Below, piece after piece: positions 12,981 through 21,424 of a stretch of 37,828 nucleotides of DNA. A model generated the notes under the pieces. The model ran no database searches. It was given only the letters and a program-made list of their open reading frames with translations, and had not been told where the DNA came from. The translations under genes were made by a program, and so were the position numbers. Positions within the stretch are counted from its first letter, which is position 1; each line of letters starts with the position of its first letter. The DNA is from Candidatus Poribacteria bacterium (GTDB lineage: Bacteria; Poribacteria; WGA-4E; WGA-3G), in contig PYIY01000192.1 in NCBI GenBank assembly GCA_003635195.1, positions 1-37,828 of the forward strand, written 5' to 3'.

Positions 12981-14486
12981 CTAACGGAGAAACACAAATG
13001 TTACAATCACAAAGAGCGGAAATAAAATTACGACCGACCAGAGCATATATCCGAAAAAGCTCGGCATGCGGATACCGCTCTGTTCCGCGATCGCCTTCAC
13101 CATGAAATTCGGGGCATTGCCGATATAGGTATTCGCGCCCATGAAAACTGCTCCGACAGAGATAGCCGTTAGCAATCTGATAAACTCAAGGTGTTGGGGA
13201 CCTGCCAATTGACCTGATATTATTTGTGGAACGATAACGATATCAGGAGCGTCTGTGAGCCCTAACTTCCCAAGTGCCGTGTTAAAGAAGGTCAAATACG
13301 TCGGCGCATTGTCTAAGAAACTGGAGAGAATTCCAGTTATCCAGAAGTAGTGTAACGGTTCTTTCATCGCGCCAATTAACCCGTGTAACGCCCCGTTTTC
13401 ACCAGCCTTTAGAATAGCCAATGCAGGGACAATCGTTATGAAAATACCGGCGAATACTTTCGCTACCTCCTCAATCGGTTCCCATGAGAACTCATTTGAC
13501 TGGCGCAATTCACCCGTAAAGGGTGTAAACCTCAGCGACAGCAGCCCCATCACGACGATCAGAACATCGCGAGCGATGTTCTGCCAATATACGTGGACAC
13601 CGAGAACGTTGATCTCTCCCCACTTGAAGGTTCCGCTCATCAACACAGCAGCGACAATACCGAATAGGAAAATCAAGTTAAAGAGTCCGTCTACGCGAAT
13701 CGGTTCACTTGTTCCATCATCTGGTACGACCCCACCTTCCCGTTTAAACATGAAAGTGTCTATCAGAAAGAAAAGCGCGATTAAGATAACACTAATAAAC
13801 AGCATGTGCGGGAAAAGAGCCGTCGTTGTCCAGAAGAACGGTACACCGTGCAGGAATCCCAAAAAGAGCGGCGGATCCCCTAAAGGTGTTAAAGAACCAC
13901 CGATATTGCTAACAAGAAAAATGAAGAAGATAACCAGATGAACTTTACTCTGTCGATACTCGTTGGCGCGAATTAATGGACGAATCAGGAGCATTGATGC
14001 CCCCGTGGTTCCTACCCACGAAGCGATAGCCGTACCGATAAGCAATAAAAGCGTATTAACGATCGGTGTGCCACGCAACGTACCACGCACCAGAATCCCA
14101 CCCGCGACAGTGAACAATCCCCACAACAAAATGATGAATGGGATATAGTCTATGAGGTAGATATGAAGGATGTCGTAAAAAGCCTCCCCTCGGAACGCGA
14201 TCAGATACGGAATTGCGAAGATTAACCCCCATGCTAATGACATTTTCCCACCGTGGTGAACGAGAAAGTGCGAATCGAATACAAGTGGGAAAATAGCAAT
14301 TGAGAGTAAAATACCGATAAACGGGATAATACTCCAGATAGGCAGTTTCGCGCCATCTACGCCGTGACCATGATGTGCGGCTTCGTCGCCGTGTGCGTCA
14401 TCTGCACTGAATGCCTCCATTGAAATCGAAAGGGTAAGTCCAACAATTACACAAAGAACCAGCCAAGATACCAGTTTGAACTTCAT
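12981..14486 (-). CDS. Na+/H+ antiporter, NhaD/ArsB-CitMHS (ion transporter) superfamily
   Basis: This 501-aa polytopic protein resembles sodium:proton antiporters of the NhaD type, which exchange Na+ for H+ across the inner membrane. It has a cleavable-looking N-terminus (1-28). A His/Asp-rich segment DDAHGDEAAHHGHG (29-42) follows and would be periplasmic and possibly pH- or metal-responsive. It then has about 11-12 membrane helices with SNIGGSLTPLGDPPL and, in the second half, SSFLDNAPTYLTFFNTAL and GANTYIGNAPNFMVKAIAEQ. These Asn/Gly-rich re-entrant motifs occur in both halves, as usual for the superfamily. It lies between nuoM and nuoN on the same strand with short gaps, so it is probably co-transcribed with complex I. 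No Shine-Dalgarno is visible. Confidence 0.85.
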   Translation of the reverse strand: MKFKLVSWLVLCVIVGLTLSISMEAFSADDAHGDEAAHHGHGVDGAKLPIWSIIPFIGILLSIAIFPLVFDSHFLVHHGGKMSLAWGLIFAIPYLIAFRGEAFYDILHIYLIDYIPFIILLWGLFTVAGGILVRGTLRGTPIVNTLLLLIGTAIASWVGTTGASMLLIRPLIRANEYRQSKVHLVIFFIFLVSNIGGSLTPLGDPPLFLGFLHGVPFFWTTTALFPHMLFISVILIALFFLIDTFMFKREGGVVPDDGTSEPIRVDGLFNLIFLFGIVAAVLMSGTFKWGEINVLGVHVYWQNIARDVLIVVMGLLSLRFTPFTGELRQSNEFSWEPIEEVAKVFAGIFITIVPALAILKAGENGALHGLIGAMKEPLHYFWITGILSSFLDNAPTYLTFFNTALGKLGLTDAPDIVIVPQIISGQLAGPQHLEFIRLLTAISVGAVFMGANTYIGNAPNFMVKAIAEQSGIRMPSFFGYMLWSVVILFPLFVIVTFVFLR

Positions 14487-14518
14487 TGATAGTCGAGAGT
14501 CGCGATCGGGGATCGCTC

Positions 14519-16081
14519 CTACTGCTCTGCCTCCTTTTCACGCTTTTCATGCTGTGTGCGTAGTGTTTCTTGTAGTGCGAGTTTGGGATCTCGCGATTTC
14601 TGTTGTTCCAGTTGTCCCATAGCAGGTTCAGTCTGCTGCACCTTTGTCACAACAACGCCTACTGATTTTTCCATCTTACTCAGGAAAGGTTTGGGATAAA
14701 CGCCGATCCAGACGATGAACAGTAGGATCGGAAGCATCACGACGATTTCGCGAGCGTTCAAGTCCGGTAAACCTTCGTTTGTCTTATCCAGTGTTCCGAA
14801 CATCACGCGTTGGAACATCCAGAGCATATAGACGGCTGCGAGGATCACACCGGCAGTTGCAAAGACTACGTAGACCTTAGAGAAAGCCTGTCCAACAAAG
14901 CTGCCGGCCAGTATCATATATTCACCGACGAACCCGTTTAGACCGGGCAACCCGATTGAAGACAGTGTTACAATCATAAAAATCGTAGCGAAGATCGGCA
15001 TCCGCTTTGACAAACCACCGAAATCAACGATCATTCTGCTGTGTCGCCGCTCATAAATCATCCCGACCAAGAGGAACAGTGCGCCCGTGCTTAAGCCGTG
15101 ATTCACCATTTGCAACATGCTTCCCTGAATGCCTGCGGAACTTTTTGAAAAGAGTCCGAGTACTACAAAACCGAGGTGACTGACACTGGAATATGCGACG
15201 AGTTTTTTCAGGTCTGGTTGTACCATGGCTACCAATGCGCCATAGATGATGCCAATGACCGCGAGCGTAACGATTAACGGTGTAAATTTTTCTGCTGCAT
15301 CTGGAAAGAGGGGTAGGCAAAATCGGATGATCCCATAGGTTCCCATCTTTAGCAAGACCCCGGCAAGGATAACACTTCCGACCGTAGGGGCCTCAACGTG
15401 TGCATCCGGCAGCCATGTATGGAATGGGAAAAGCGGGACTTTAATAGCAAAGGCAATAAAGAACGCAAGGAATAACAGATCCGAATGCTCAAAGGGTCCG
15501 CTGAGCGTCGTTAGGTCAAAACTATTATCGTTTTGAAAATAGAGTGCTAAAATACCGACAAGCATCAAAGCACTGCCCGCCATCGTATAAAGGACAAACT
15601 TCACAGTGGCGTAAATCCGCCGTTCTCCACCCCAAATCCCGATGAGGAAATACATCGGAATCAGCATTGACTCCCAAAATACGAAGAAGAGGAACAGATC
15701 CAAAGCACAGAAAACACCCAACATCCCGGTTTCAAGGGCGAGGAGCGACATCATAAAGCCGCTCAATCCTTTTTCGACCGAATTCCACGCGGCGAGGATA
15801 CACACCGGTGTCAGGAATGTCGTCAGCAACACCAACCATAATGAAATACCGTCAACACCGATGTGGTAACTTACACCACCGGGAATCCAGTTTTTCTGCT
15901 CAACAAGTTGGAATGTGGCAGTGTCTGCGTTAAACCCGGTGTAAAGCCCTAACGAGATAATAAACGTTAGCAGCCCAATACCAAGTGCGATGCCTTTGAC
16001 AGCGGTAGCCCCCAAGCCTCTGAGCAGTGCGATTGCTATCACACCGAGCAGGGGTAAAAAAATGACTGTTGAAAGTAACAA
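14519..16081 (-). CDS. nuoM: NADH-quinone oxidoreductase subunit M (TTG start)
   Basis: Antiporter-like proton-pumping subunit of complex I. The 520-aa protein begins with TTG (16081-16079), supported by AGGAGG five bases upstream. It contains the conserved helix-5 glutamate in FVFWESMLIPMYFLIG, AIKVPLFPFHTWLPDAHVEAPT and VAYSSVSHLGFVVLG. A highly charged cytosolic tail (QQKSRDPKLALQETLRTQHEK onward, about the last 35 residues) exceeds the usual family end and looks lineage-specific. It is preceded by two DUF5069 genes that separate it from nuoL, and followed by the antiporter gene. Confidence 0.95.
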   Translation of the reverse strand: MLLSTVIFLPLLGVIAIALLRGLGATAVKGIALGIGLLTFIISLGLYTGFNADTATFQLVEQKNWIPGGVSYHIGVDGISLWLVLLTTFLTPVCILAAWNSVEKGLSGFMMSLLALETGMLGVFCALDLFLFFVFWESMLIPMYFLIGIWGGERRIYATVKFVLYTMAGSALMLVGILALYFQNDNSFDLTTLSGPFEHSDLLFLAFFIAFAIKVPLFPFHTWLPDAHVEAPTVGSVILAGVLLKMGTYGIIRFCLPLFPDAAEKFTPLIVTLAVIGIIYGALVAMVQPDLKKLVAYSSVSHLGFVVLGLFSKSSAGIQGSMLQMVNHGLSTGALFLLVGMIYERRHSRMIVDFGGLSKRMPIFATIFMIVTLSSIGLPGLNGFVGEYMILAGSFVGQAFSKVYVVFATAGVILAAVYMLWMFQRVMFGTLDKTNEGLPDLNAREIVVMLPILLFIVWIGVYPKPFLSKMEKSVGVVVTKVQQTEPAMGQLEQQKSRDPKLALQETLRTQHEKREKEAEQ

Positions 16082-16147
16082 GGAACCCTCCTTAAGAAAT
16101 TTTAACTTTCATCAAAAAGCACTACGATTCTCTCTCGAAGAAATAGA

Positions 16148-16579
16148 TTACGTTCTGAAGAAATTATGCCACCACCACTTATCACGTTGGAGCCAAGAAC
16201 GTCTACGGTTTTCTGCTTGCTGAGCCAATTGTCGTCGGCGTTTTGAAAATTCGTCTTGAGGCATTTTGTTCTGCCACCAAGCTTTCATCTTACGATTAAA
16301 CTTTGATACTTCTGCAGACGATTTTTCACAGTTGTCCAGAATCCACGCGCCGAGTTTAATATCATTGTCAATCCGCACAGCTGCTTCCTGAAAAGCCTCC
16401 GCTGAAATGCCGAGGAAAGCTAAAATCGCCGTATCTTGTTCAGAATCAGCACCGTATTTATAACTTCCGATTTCACCAGCATGGGCAGCCCGCGCCTTAT
16501 CCGTCAACCTTGCGACACCACAGATGCCAGCGACCTCTTTGTTCAGTAGATCCCGCGGTCGAAAAGTATTCTGTTTCAT
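16148..16579 (-). CDS. DUF5069 domain protein, copy 2 (downstream)
   Basis: This 143-aa protein matches the DUF5069 pattern: PRDLLNKEVAGICGVARLTDKARAAHAGEIGSYKYG, then D-x2-ILAFLGISAEAFQEAAV and 'W.LDNC'. The family is small, cytosolic and of unknown function. Residues 1-75 are nearly identical to the upstream neighbour (16644-17126), also at DNA level. The C-terminus differs: here it ends in a Trp/Arg-rich tail (RRSWLQRDKWWWHNFF) where the other ends in a hydrophobic and basic tail. It sits between nuoL and nuoM, so it is probably co-transcribed with complex I. Tandem duplication followed by tail divergence is the likely history. Confidence 0.8.
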   Translation of the reverse strand: MKQNTFRPRDLLNKEVAGICGVARLTDKARAAHAGEIGSYKYGADSEQDTAILAFLGISAEAFQEAAVRIDNDIKLGAWILDNCEKSSAEVSKFNRKMKAWWQNKMPQDEFSKRRRQLAQQAENRRRSWLQRDKWWWHNFFRT

Positions 16580-16643
16580 CTGCTTCCTCCATCATTGACA
16601 GGAATGATTTACGGGTTGCGCTTTTGTCTATTGCATGAATAGA

Positions 16644-17126
16644 TTACCGCTTGGACCACTTCTTTGAAAGCCACGTCCAACACTTTTCCAAAAGCCAGAT
16701 CAAAGAGGAGTGCCCAAAAAACACGGAATCCAAAGAAGCCGAAATTTCTTCACTTGCCCCAATTCCCTTAGTCAATTCGCGACGACGTTTTGAAAATTCG
16801 TCTTGCGGCATTCTGCTCTGCCGCCAAGATTTCAACTTACGATTGAATTCCGATATTTCCTCAGGTGATCGCTCACAGTTGTCCAGAATCCACACCCCCA
16901 GCTTAACATCATTATCAACCTGCACAGCGGCTTCCTGAAAAGCCTCCGCTGAAATGCCGAGGAAAGCTAAAATCGCCGTATCTTGTTCAGAATCAGCACC
17001 GTATTTATAACTTCCGATTTCACCAGCGTGGGCAGCCCGCGCCTTATCCGTCAACCTTGCAACTCCACAAATACCAGCAACCTTTTTGTTGAGTAGATCC
17101 CGCGGTCGAAAAGTGCGCTTTCCCAT
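16644..17126 (-). CDS. DUF5069 domain protein, copy 1 (upstream)
   Basis: This 160-aa paralog of the next gene has the same DUF5069 core, followed by MPQDEFSKRRRELTKG, as in the neighbour. The tail is longer, with a short hydrophobic stretch (SVFFGHSSLIWLLEKCWTWL) and basic residues (SKKWSKR) that could be an amphipathic membrane anchor. That tail is inference. It lies 61 bp upstream of nuoL's far side in transcription order (nuoL, copy 1, copy 2, nuoM). The function is unknown, and the position suggests a link to complex I membrane-arm biogenesis or only passive insertion. Confidence 0.8.
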   Translation of the reverse strand: MGKRTFRPRDLLNKKVAGICGVARLTDKARAAHAGEIGSYKYGADSEQDTAILAFLGISAEAFQEAAVQVDNDVKLGVWILDNCERSPEEISEFNRKLKSWRQSRMPQDEFSKRRRELTKGIGASEEISASLDSVFFGHSSLIWLLEKCWTWLSKKWSKR

Positions 17127-17186
17127 ATTCTTCCTCTAAGGATTGCAAGGTGCAAATACCTTGTGCGACATCAAAGAATAGGCACC

Positions 17187-19085
17187 CTAAGTGAAAAACA
17201 GATAATATGCAAGGAATAACACAATTCCGAGAACCATCGAGACAATATACACTTGGACGAGACCCGTTTGGAGTCGTCGCAACAATCCGCCAACGAACCT
17301 GATCAGAGCAGCCACGCCGTTGACAATTCCGTCAATAATGCCGTTATCTACCAGTTGCCACAAGAGGAAATGCGAACCGTTTTTAACCGGTTGCACAATA
17401 AGTGCATTGTACACCTCATCAACATAGTACTTGTTCGCAAGCAATCTATGCAATGCACCAGTGGGTTCATCAGACGGCACCCGTTTGCTATAACGCGTCC
17501 ACGCAAACGCAATCCCTGCTAAACCGACAACCGATGAAATTACCATAAACAAGATAACATTGCCTGATGCTTCACCGTGTGCCTCCGAGGAAAACCCTGC
17601 AACCGCTTTCGTGAAGTGATGAAACCAACTCTCATGTCCACCCCAGCCTAATAGCAAGCCGATCAGAGCAGACGGGATCGCCAGGAGCACTAACGGTACC
17701 CACATCACGGATGGCGATTCGTGCAGATGCGAAGCAACTTCGGGTTCAACGCGAGATTCACCGTAAAATGTCACGAAGATCAGACGGAACATATAAAATG
17801 CTGTCAGGAATGCTGTGATTAACCCGATACCATAAATTAGGGGAGAACCACCCCATGCACTGTGTAGGATTTCGTCTTTGCTCCAGAAACCGCTCAGGAA
17901 CGGAAATCCTGCAATGGCAAGTGCGCCCACTAAAAATGTCCAATGCGTTATCGGCATCTTCGATTTCAAACCGCCCATTTTCCGCATATCCAATTCATTC
18001 GCCATAGCGTGCATTACACTGCCGGCAGTCAGGAACATCAGTCCTTTAAAGAATGCGTGCGTGACCAAATGAAAAATTCCAGAGGCGTACGCGCCGACAC
18101 CGACACCGACGAACATATATCCGAGTTGGCTGACAGTGGAATACGCAAGGATGCGTTTGATGTCGTTCTGTGTGAGCGCAATTGTAGCGGCAAAGAACGC
18201 CGTTAAAACACCGATCCATGCGACGATTTCGCCTGTATGTGCGATGTTATAAAGCACAGCGGAGCGCGCTATCATATACACGCCTGCTGTTACCATCGTC
18301 GCGGCGTGAATCAATGCACTGACAGGTGTGGGACCCTCCATCGCGTCGGGTAGCCAGACGTAGAGCGGGATTTGTGCCGATTTACCAATCGCACCGACAA
18401 AGAGTAGCAAGGTCGCAATTACGAGGGTACTGGCACCAAAGACTTGCTGAAAATTACCGGCTTCGGCAGCATCAAATATAGTTGTGAAATCAAGGGTTCC
18501 GAACGCTGCGAATAGCGTGAACATGCCCAATAAGAAACCGAAGTCCCCGATCCGGTTGACAATAAACGCCTTTTTTCCAGCATCCGTCGCCGACTGCTTT
18601 TCATACCAGAACCCGATCAATAGATACGAGCAGAGTCCGACGCCTTCCCATCCGACAAACATCATCAGGTAGTTGTTGCCGAGGACAAGGATCAGCATTG
18701 CGAAAACGAACAAGTTCAGATAGGCAAAATAGCGTGTATAACCTTCATCGCCGTGCATGTAGCCGATCGAATAGACATGGATGAGGAAACCGACACCTGT
18801 AATTACTAACAACATGACTGCCGTTAGCGCGTCCACACGGAAGCCGATATTGAAAGCGAACCCCTCACCTGTAATCCATCCATATAGCGTTTCATCAAGC
18901 GGGGCGGCACCGCTATTCAAACTGGTGAAGGCGATAATTGAACAGACTAAGGAGACCAGCACCGCAAGCGCGCCTATCCAGCCGCTGAGTTTCTCGTTAC
19001 CTTTTAGCCATTTTCCAAATAATCCGTTAATCAGGAACCCAACAAGCGGGGCAACTAACAGGACAACAATTAGTTCTTTTGACAT
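17187..19085 (-). CDS. nuoL: NADH-quinone oxidoreductase subunit L
   Basis: The distal antiporter-like proton-pumping subunit of complex I, with the long lateral helix HL at the C-terminus. The 632-aa protein contains FVGWEGVGLCSYLLIGFWYE, the conserved Lys/His region GAIGKSAQIPLYVWLPDAMEGPTPVSALIHAATMVTAGVY, AYSTVSQLGYMFVG and a C-terminal transmembrane anchor after the amphipathic helix (RRLQTGLVQVYIVSMVLG). The length fits the family. GGGA precedes the ATG. It is separated from nuoK by a repeat-filled 110-bp gap and followed by the DUF5069 pair. Confidence 0.96.
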   Translation of the reverse strand: MSKELIVVLLVAPLVGFLINGLFGKWLKGNEKLSGWIGALAVLVSLVCSIIAFTSLNSGAAPLDETLYGWITGEGFAFNIGFRVDALTAVMLLVITGVGFLIHVYSIGYMHGDEGYTRYFAYLNLFVFAMLILVLGNNYLMMFVGWEGVGLCSYLLIGFWYEKQSATDAGKKAFIVNRIGDFGFLLGMFTLFAAFGTLDFTTIFDAAEAGNFQQVFGASTLVIATLLLFVGAIGKSAQIPLYVWLPDAMEGPTPVSALIHAATMVTAGVYMIARSAVLYNIAHTGEIVAWIGVLTAFFAATIALTQNDIKRILAYSTVSQLGYMFVGVGVGAYASGIFHLVTHAFFKGLMFLTAGSVMHAMANELDMRKMGGLKSKMPITHWTFLVGALAIAGFPFLSGFWSKDEILHSAWGGSPLIYGIGLITAFLTAFYMFRLIFVTFYGESRVEPEVASHLHESPSVMWVPLVLLAIPSALIGLLLGWGGHESWFHHFTKAVAGFSSEAHGEASGNVILFMVISSVVGLAGIAFAWTRYSKRVPSDEPTGALHRLLANKYYVDEVYNALIVQPVKNGSHFLLWQLVDNGIIDGIVNGVAALIRFVGGLLRRLQTGLVQVYIVSMVLGIVLFLAYYLFFT

Positions 19086-19094
19086 ATTTTATCC

Positions 19095-19195
19095 CTTTGT
19101 GGCTATCGGCTATTGGCTATTGGCTATCAGTAAAGAATCGCTTGTGGCGTGCAAACGATACGCACCTGCTACCTACCGAAAGCCGACTGCTGACT
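19095..19195. repeat. Intergenic repeat between nuoK and nuoL
   Basis: GGCTATCGGCTATTGGCTATTGGCTATC heptads are followed about 50 bp later by GAAAGCCGACTGCTGAC. It has the same organisation as 12860-12978. The repeated heptads would pair with the distal GCCGA units in RNA. Confidence 0.6.
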
Positions 19196-19495
19196 TTAGC
19201 CTTTCAATGAATTAACCTCGTCCACGTTAATCGTTTGCCGATGTTTGAAGACACTGACAATAATTGCGAGTCCAATAGCGACCTCAGCAGCAGCGACAGC
19301 CATTACGAAAATGACGAAAACTTGCCCCGATGCCTCTCCGAGGCTACGACTGATCGCCACAAAGGCAAGATTCGCCGCATTTAGCATCAGTTCAATACAC
19401 ATAAAGATGATGATCGCGTTCCTGCGAATGAGCACTCCGATGACTCCGGTTGTGAAAAGGAGTGCGCTTAAAACAAGATAATATTCTAATGCCAT
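19196..19495 (-). CDS. nuoK: NADH-quinone oxidoreductase subunit K
   Basis: A small three-helix membrane subunit of complex I (99 aa, the usual size). The two conserved intramembrane glutamates of the family are present, in CIELMLNAANLAF (helix 2) and AAAEVAIGLAI (helix 3); these form part of the proton channel chain to NuoN. It follows nuoJ after a 99-bp gap made of heptad repeats that reach directly to the ATG, so there is no visible Shine-Dalgarno. Confidence 0.95.
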   Translation of the reverse strand: MALEYYLVLSALLFTTGVIGVLIRRNAIIIFMCIELMLNAANLAFVAISRSLGEASGQVFVIFVMAVAAAEVAIGLAIIVSVFKHRQTINVDEVNSLKG

Positions 19496-19497
19496 AA

Positions 19498-19592
19498 ATA
19501 GTTGTCAGTTGTCAGTTGTCAGTTGTCAGTTAAAGAGGATTGTGATTTAACCAAAGCCCCTCTTAACTAATAACCGATGACTAATAACTACT
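19498..19592. repeat. Heptad repeat hairpin between nuoJ and nuoK
   Basis: Four tandem GTCAGTT heptads (AGTTGTCAGTTGTC...) end in AAAGAGG. The complementary half CCTCTTAAC is followed by degenerate TAATAAC/CGATGAC heptads, so the block can fold into a long hairpin. Related blocks lie at 27718-27757, 34976-35004 and, more weakly, at 27628-27640. This one abuts the nuoK start codon. Confidence 0.65.
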
Positions 19593-19594
19593 CC

Positions 19595-20122
19595 TTAACT
19601 TTCCTCTTGGCTTTCGCGTTTTACTAAGACGATAACGCCAATCAATGCCGCCAATAAAATCAGTGAGGTAACCTCAAACGGTAAAAGATACTCATTGAAC
19701 AAGAGTTCGCCAATGTTATAGGTCGTGGTGCTTACGGATTCAATAGCAGTTTCCGCCGATGCATCTGCGGGGTCGTTAGGTGCTTTCACTGCGATATAGA
19801 CACCTTCAATGGCAAGGAGGATGCCAAGGATCACCGCAAAACCCTTCAGTTTCCCACTAATAGCCCCTTTTGCTGAGAGTGTGCCAAGGTTTAGGAGCAT
19901 AATCACAAAGAGAAACAGGACCATAATTGCACCAGCATAAACAATTACTTGGACAGCTGCAACGAAATGCGCACCGAGTAGGATAAACAGCCCTGCCTGT
20001 GCGAAAAACGTCACGATAAGTGAGAGCGCGCTATAAATTGGATGCCGGAACGAGATAACGGCAATCGCGCCAATCAGTGAGACCGCTCCAAAGAGAATAA
20101 ATAGGATCTGTTCTGGATTCAT
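19595..20122 (-). CDS. nuoJ: NADH-quinone oxidoreductase subunit J
   Basis: A five-helix membrane subunit of complex I whose third helix forms a pi-bulge next to the quinone/proton path. The 175-aa protein has the usual pattern: ISFRHPIYSALSLIVTFFAQAGLFILLGAHFVAAVQVIVYAGAIMVLFLFVIMLLN (about 23-78), a variable periplasmic loop, and the last helix SLILLAALIGVIVLVKRE. It starts 10 bp after the nuoH stop with G-rich sequence (GGGGGG) as ribosome-binding site. The nuoI gene normally found at this junction is missing. Confidence 0.95.
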   Translation of the reverse strand: MNPEQILFILFGAVSLIGAIAVISFRHPIYSALSLIVTFFAQAGLFILLGAHFVAAVQVIVYAGAIMVLFLFVIMLLNLGTLSAKGAISGKLKGFAVILGILLAIEGVYIAVKAPNDPADASAETAIESVSTTTYNIGELLFNEYLLPFEVTSLILLAALIGVIVLVKRESQEES

Positions 20123-20132
20123 TCGCGCCCCC

Positions 20133-21320
20133 CTACTCTATAGCGTCTAACGCGCTGGGTGTAATCTGCGAGTCGTCATCGCGTATTGCTGGTTCAGGTG
20201 TTTTGTTCATGACCAGGAGCCCTGCCACAATCGATACGACAATAAACGCCGCGATGACATTGCCGATCCCCACGACCAGACGAGATCCGGTCGTTATCCA
20301 TAATGCGCCAGTTACAACGATGGAAGTCAAAGCGACGGGCAACAGGAATTTCCAACCGAAGTTCATGAGTTGATCATATCGGAATCGTGGGAGTGTCCAG
20401 CGTACCCAGATAAATACGAACAGGAAAATCGCTGTTTTGACGAAGAAGATACCAAACGAGATCAGTCCACTCCATACGGGGCCGCCCACATTTTCCAACC
20501 CAAAGAAATGCCAACCGCCTAAGAAGAGTGTTACCACTACAGCGGATCCGACAATCATGTTCATATATTCCGCCATGAAAAACATCGCGAATTTCATGCT
20601 GCTGTATTCGGTGTGATACCCCGCGACGAGTTCCTGCTCGGCTTCTGCGAGGTCAAAGGGTAAGCGGTTCGTCTCTGCGAACATTGCGGTCGTAAACGCG
20701 AGAAAGGCGGGGAAGTGAATTAGGAAGTTCCATTGCCATGGATATGCGCCCTGTTCTATTGCGATTGTCCGAAGGCTGAGCGAACTTGTCAACATTAGCA
20801 CCCCAATAATTGCCAATCCGAGTGTCAACTCGTAACTAATCATCTGTGCTGATGAACGTAACCCACCTAAAAGCGAATACTTGTTGTTCGATGCCCATGC
20901 GCCAAGCACAACACCGTAGACCCCGAGGGAGGTAATCGCCAAGATATAGAGAATACCGATGTTGATGTCGGCAATCTGGAGATTGATAGTTTCTCCAAAC
21001 AGCTCTATTGAACTCCCAAAGGGTACGACTGCAACCACAACAAGTGCTGGCACCAATAGCATTGCAGGTGCAAGCACATACAACGGCTTATCTACGTGAT
21101 TTGGGATGAGGTCCTCTTTAAACATGAACTTGAGCCCGTCTGCGACAGGTTGGAGCAGTCCTTGCGGACCGACACGGTTTGGTCCCAATCGGTCTTGCAT
21201 CCATCCGCTCACCCGGCGTTCTGCCCAGATCATTATCATCACGCCAATAAGCAGCATGTGAACAATGATGAGGATTTTGACAGCAGAACTGATGATTAAA
21301 AAGAGAGGGAAATTTTCCAT
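20133..21320 (-). CDS. nuoH: NADH-quinone oxidoreductase subunit H
   Basis: Membrane subunit that forms the quinone chamber entrance of complex I. The start at 21320 (MENFPLFLI) is chosen from AAGGAAAA upstream; a longer frame adds 19 residues rich in repeat-derived sequence. The 395-aa protein has the conserved ERRVSGWMQDRLGPNRVGPQGLLQPVADG, then the loop AETNRLPFDLAEAEQELVAGYHTEYSSMKFA and the FIWVRWTLPRFRYDQLM segment. It is longer than many NuoH, with an extra C-terminal helix and an acidic tail (DDDSQITPSALDAIE). In transcription order it lies between nuoG and nuoJ. Confidence 0.96.
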   Translation of the reverse strand: MENFPLFLIISSAVKILIIVHMLLIGVMIMIWAERRVSGWMQDRLGPNRVGPQGLLQPVADGLKFMFKEDLIPNHVDKPLYVLAPAMLLVPALVVVAVVPFGSSIELFGETINLQIADINIGILYILAITSLGVYGVVLGAWASNNKYSLLGGLRSSAQMISYELTLGLAIIGVLMLTSSLSLRTIAIEQGAYPWQWNFLIHFPAFLAFTTAMFAETNRLPFDLAEAEQELVAGYHTEYSSMKFAMFFMAEYMNMIVGSAVVVTLFLGGWHFFGLENVGGPVWSGLISFGIFFVKTAIFLFVFIWVRWTLPRFRYDQLMNFGWKFLLPVALTSIVVTGALWITTGSRLVVGIGNVIAAFIVVSIVAGLLVMNKTPEPAIRDDDSQITPSALDAIE

Positions 21321-21340
21321 ATTTTTAATTTTCCTTACTT

Positions 21341-21424
21341 GGTTGGAAGGCTGGAAGGGAGGAAGGTTCAGCACCAATCCTCCTATGCTTCCATCCTTCC
21401 ATTCCGTCGGCTGATTGCTGATCG
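21341..21424. repeat. GGAAG-type repeat between nuoG and nuoH
   Basis: GGTTGGAAGGCTGGAAGGG is followed by the complementary CTTCCATCCTTCCATTCC block and then CGGCTGATTGCTGATCGC. It has the same family layout as 10183-10268 and 11306-11408. Confidence 0.55.

Noticed and set aside
13438..13941. Plus-strand 167-codon ORF
   Set aside because: It is antisense to the antiporter gene, which has clear family motifs on the other strand.
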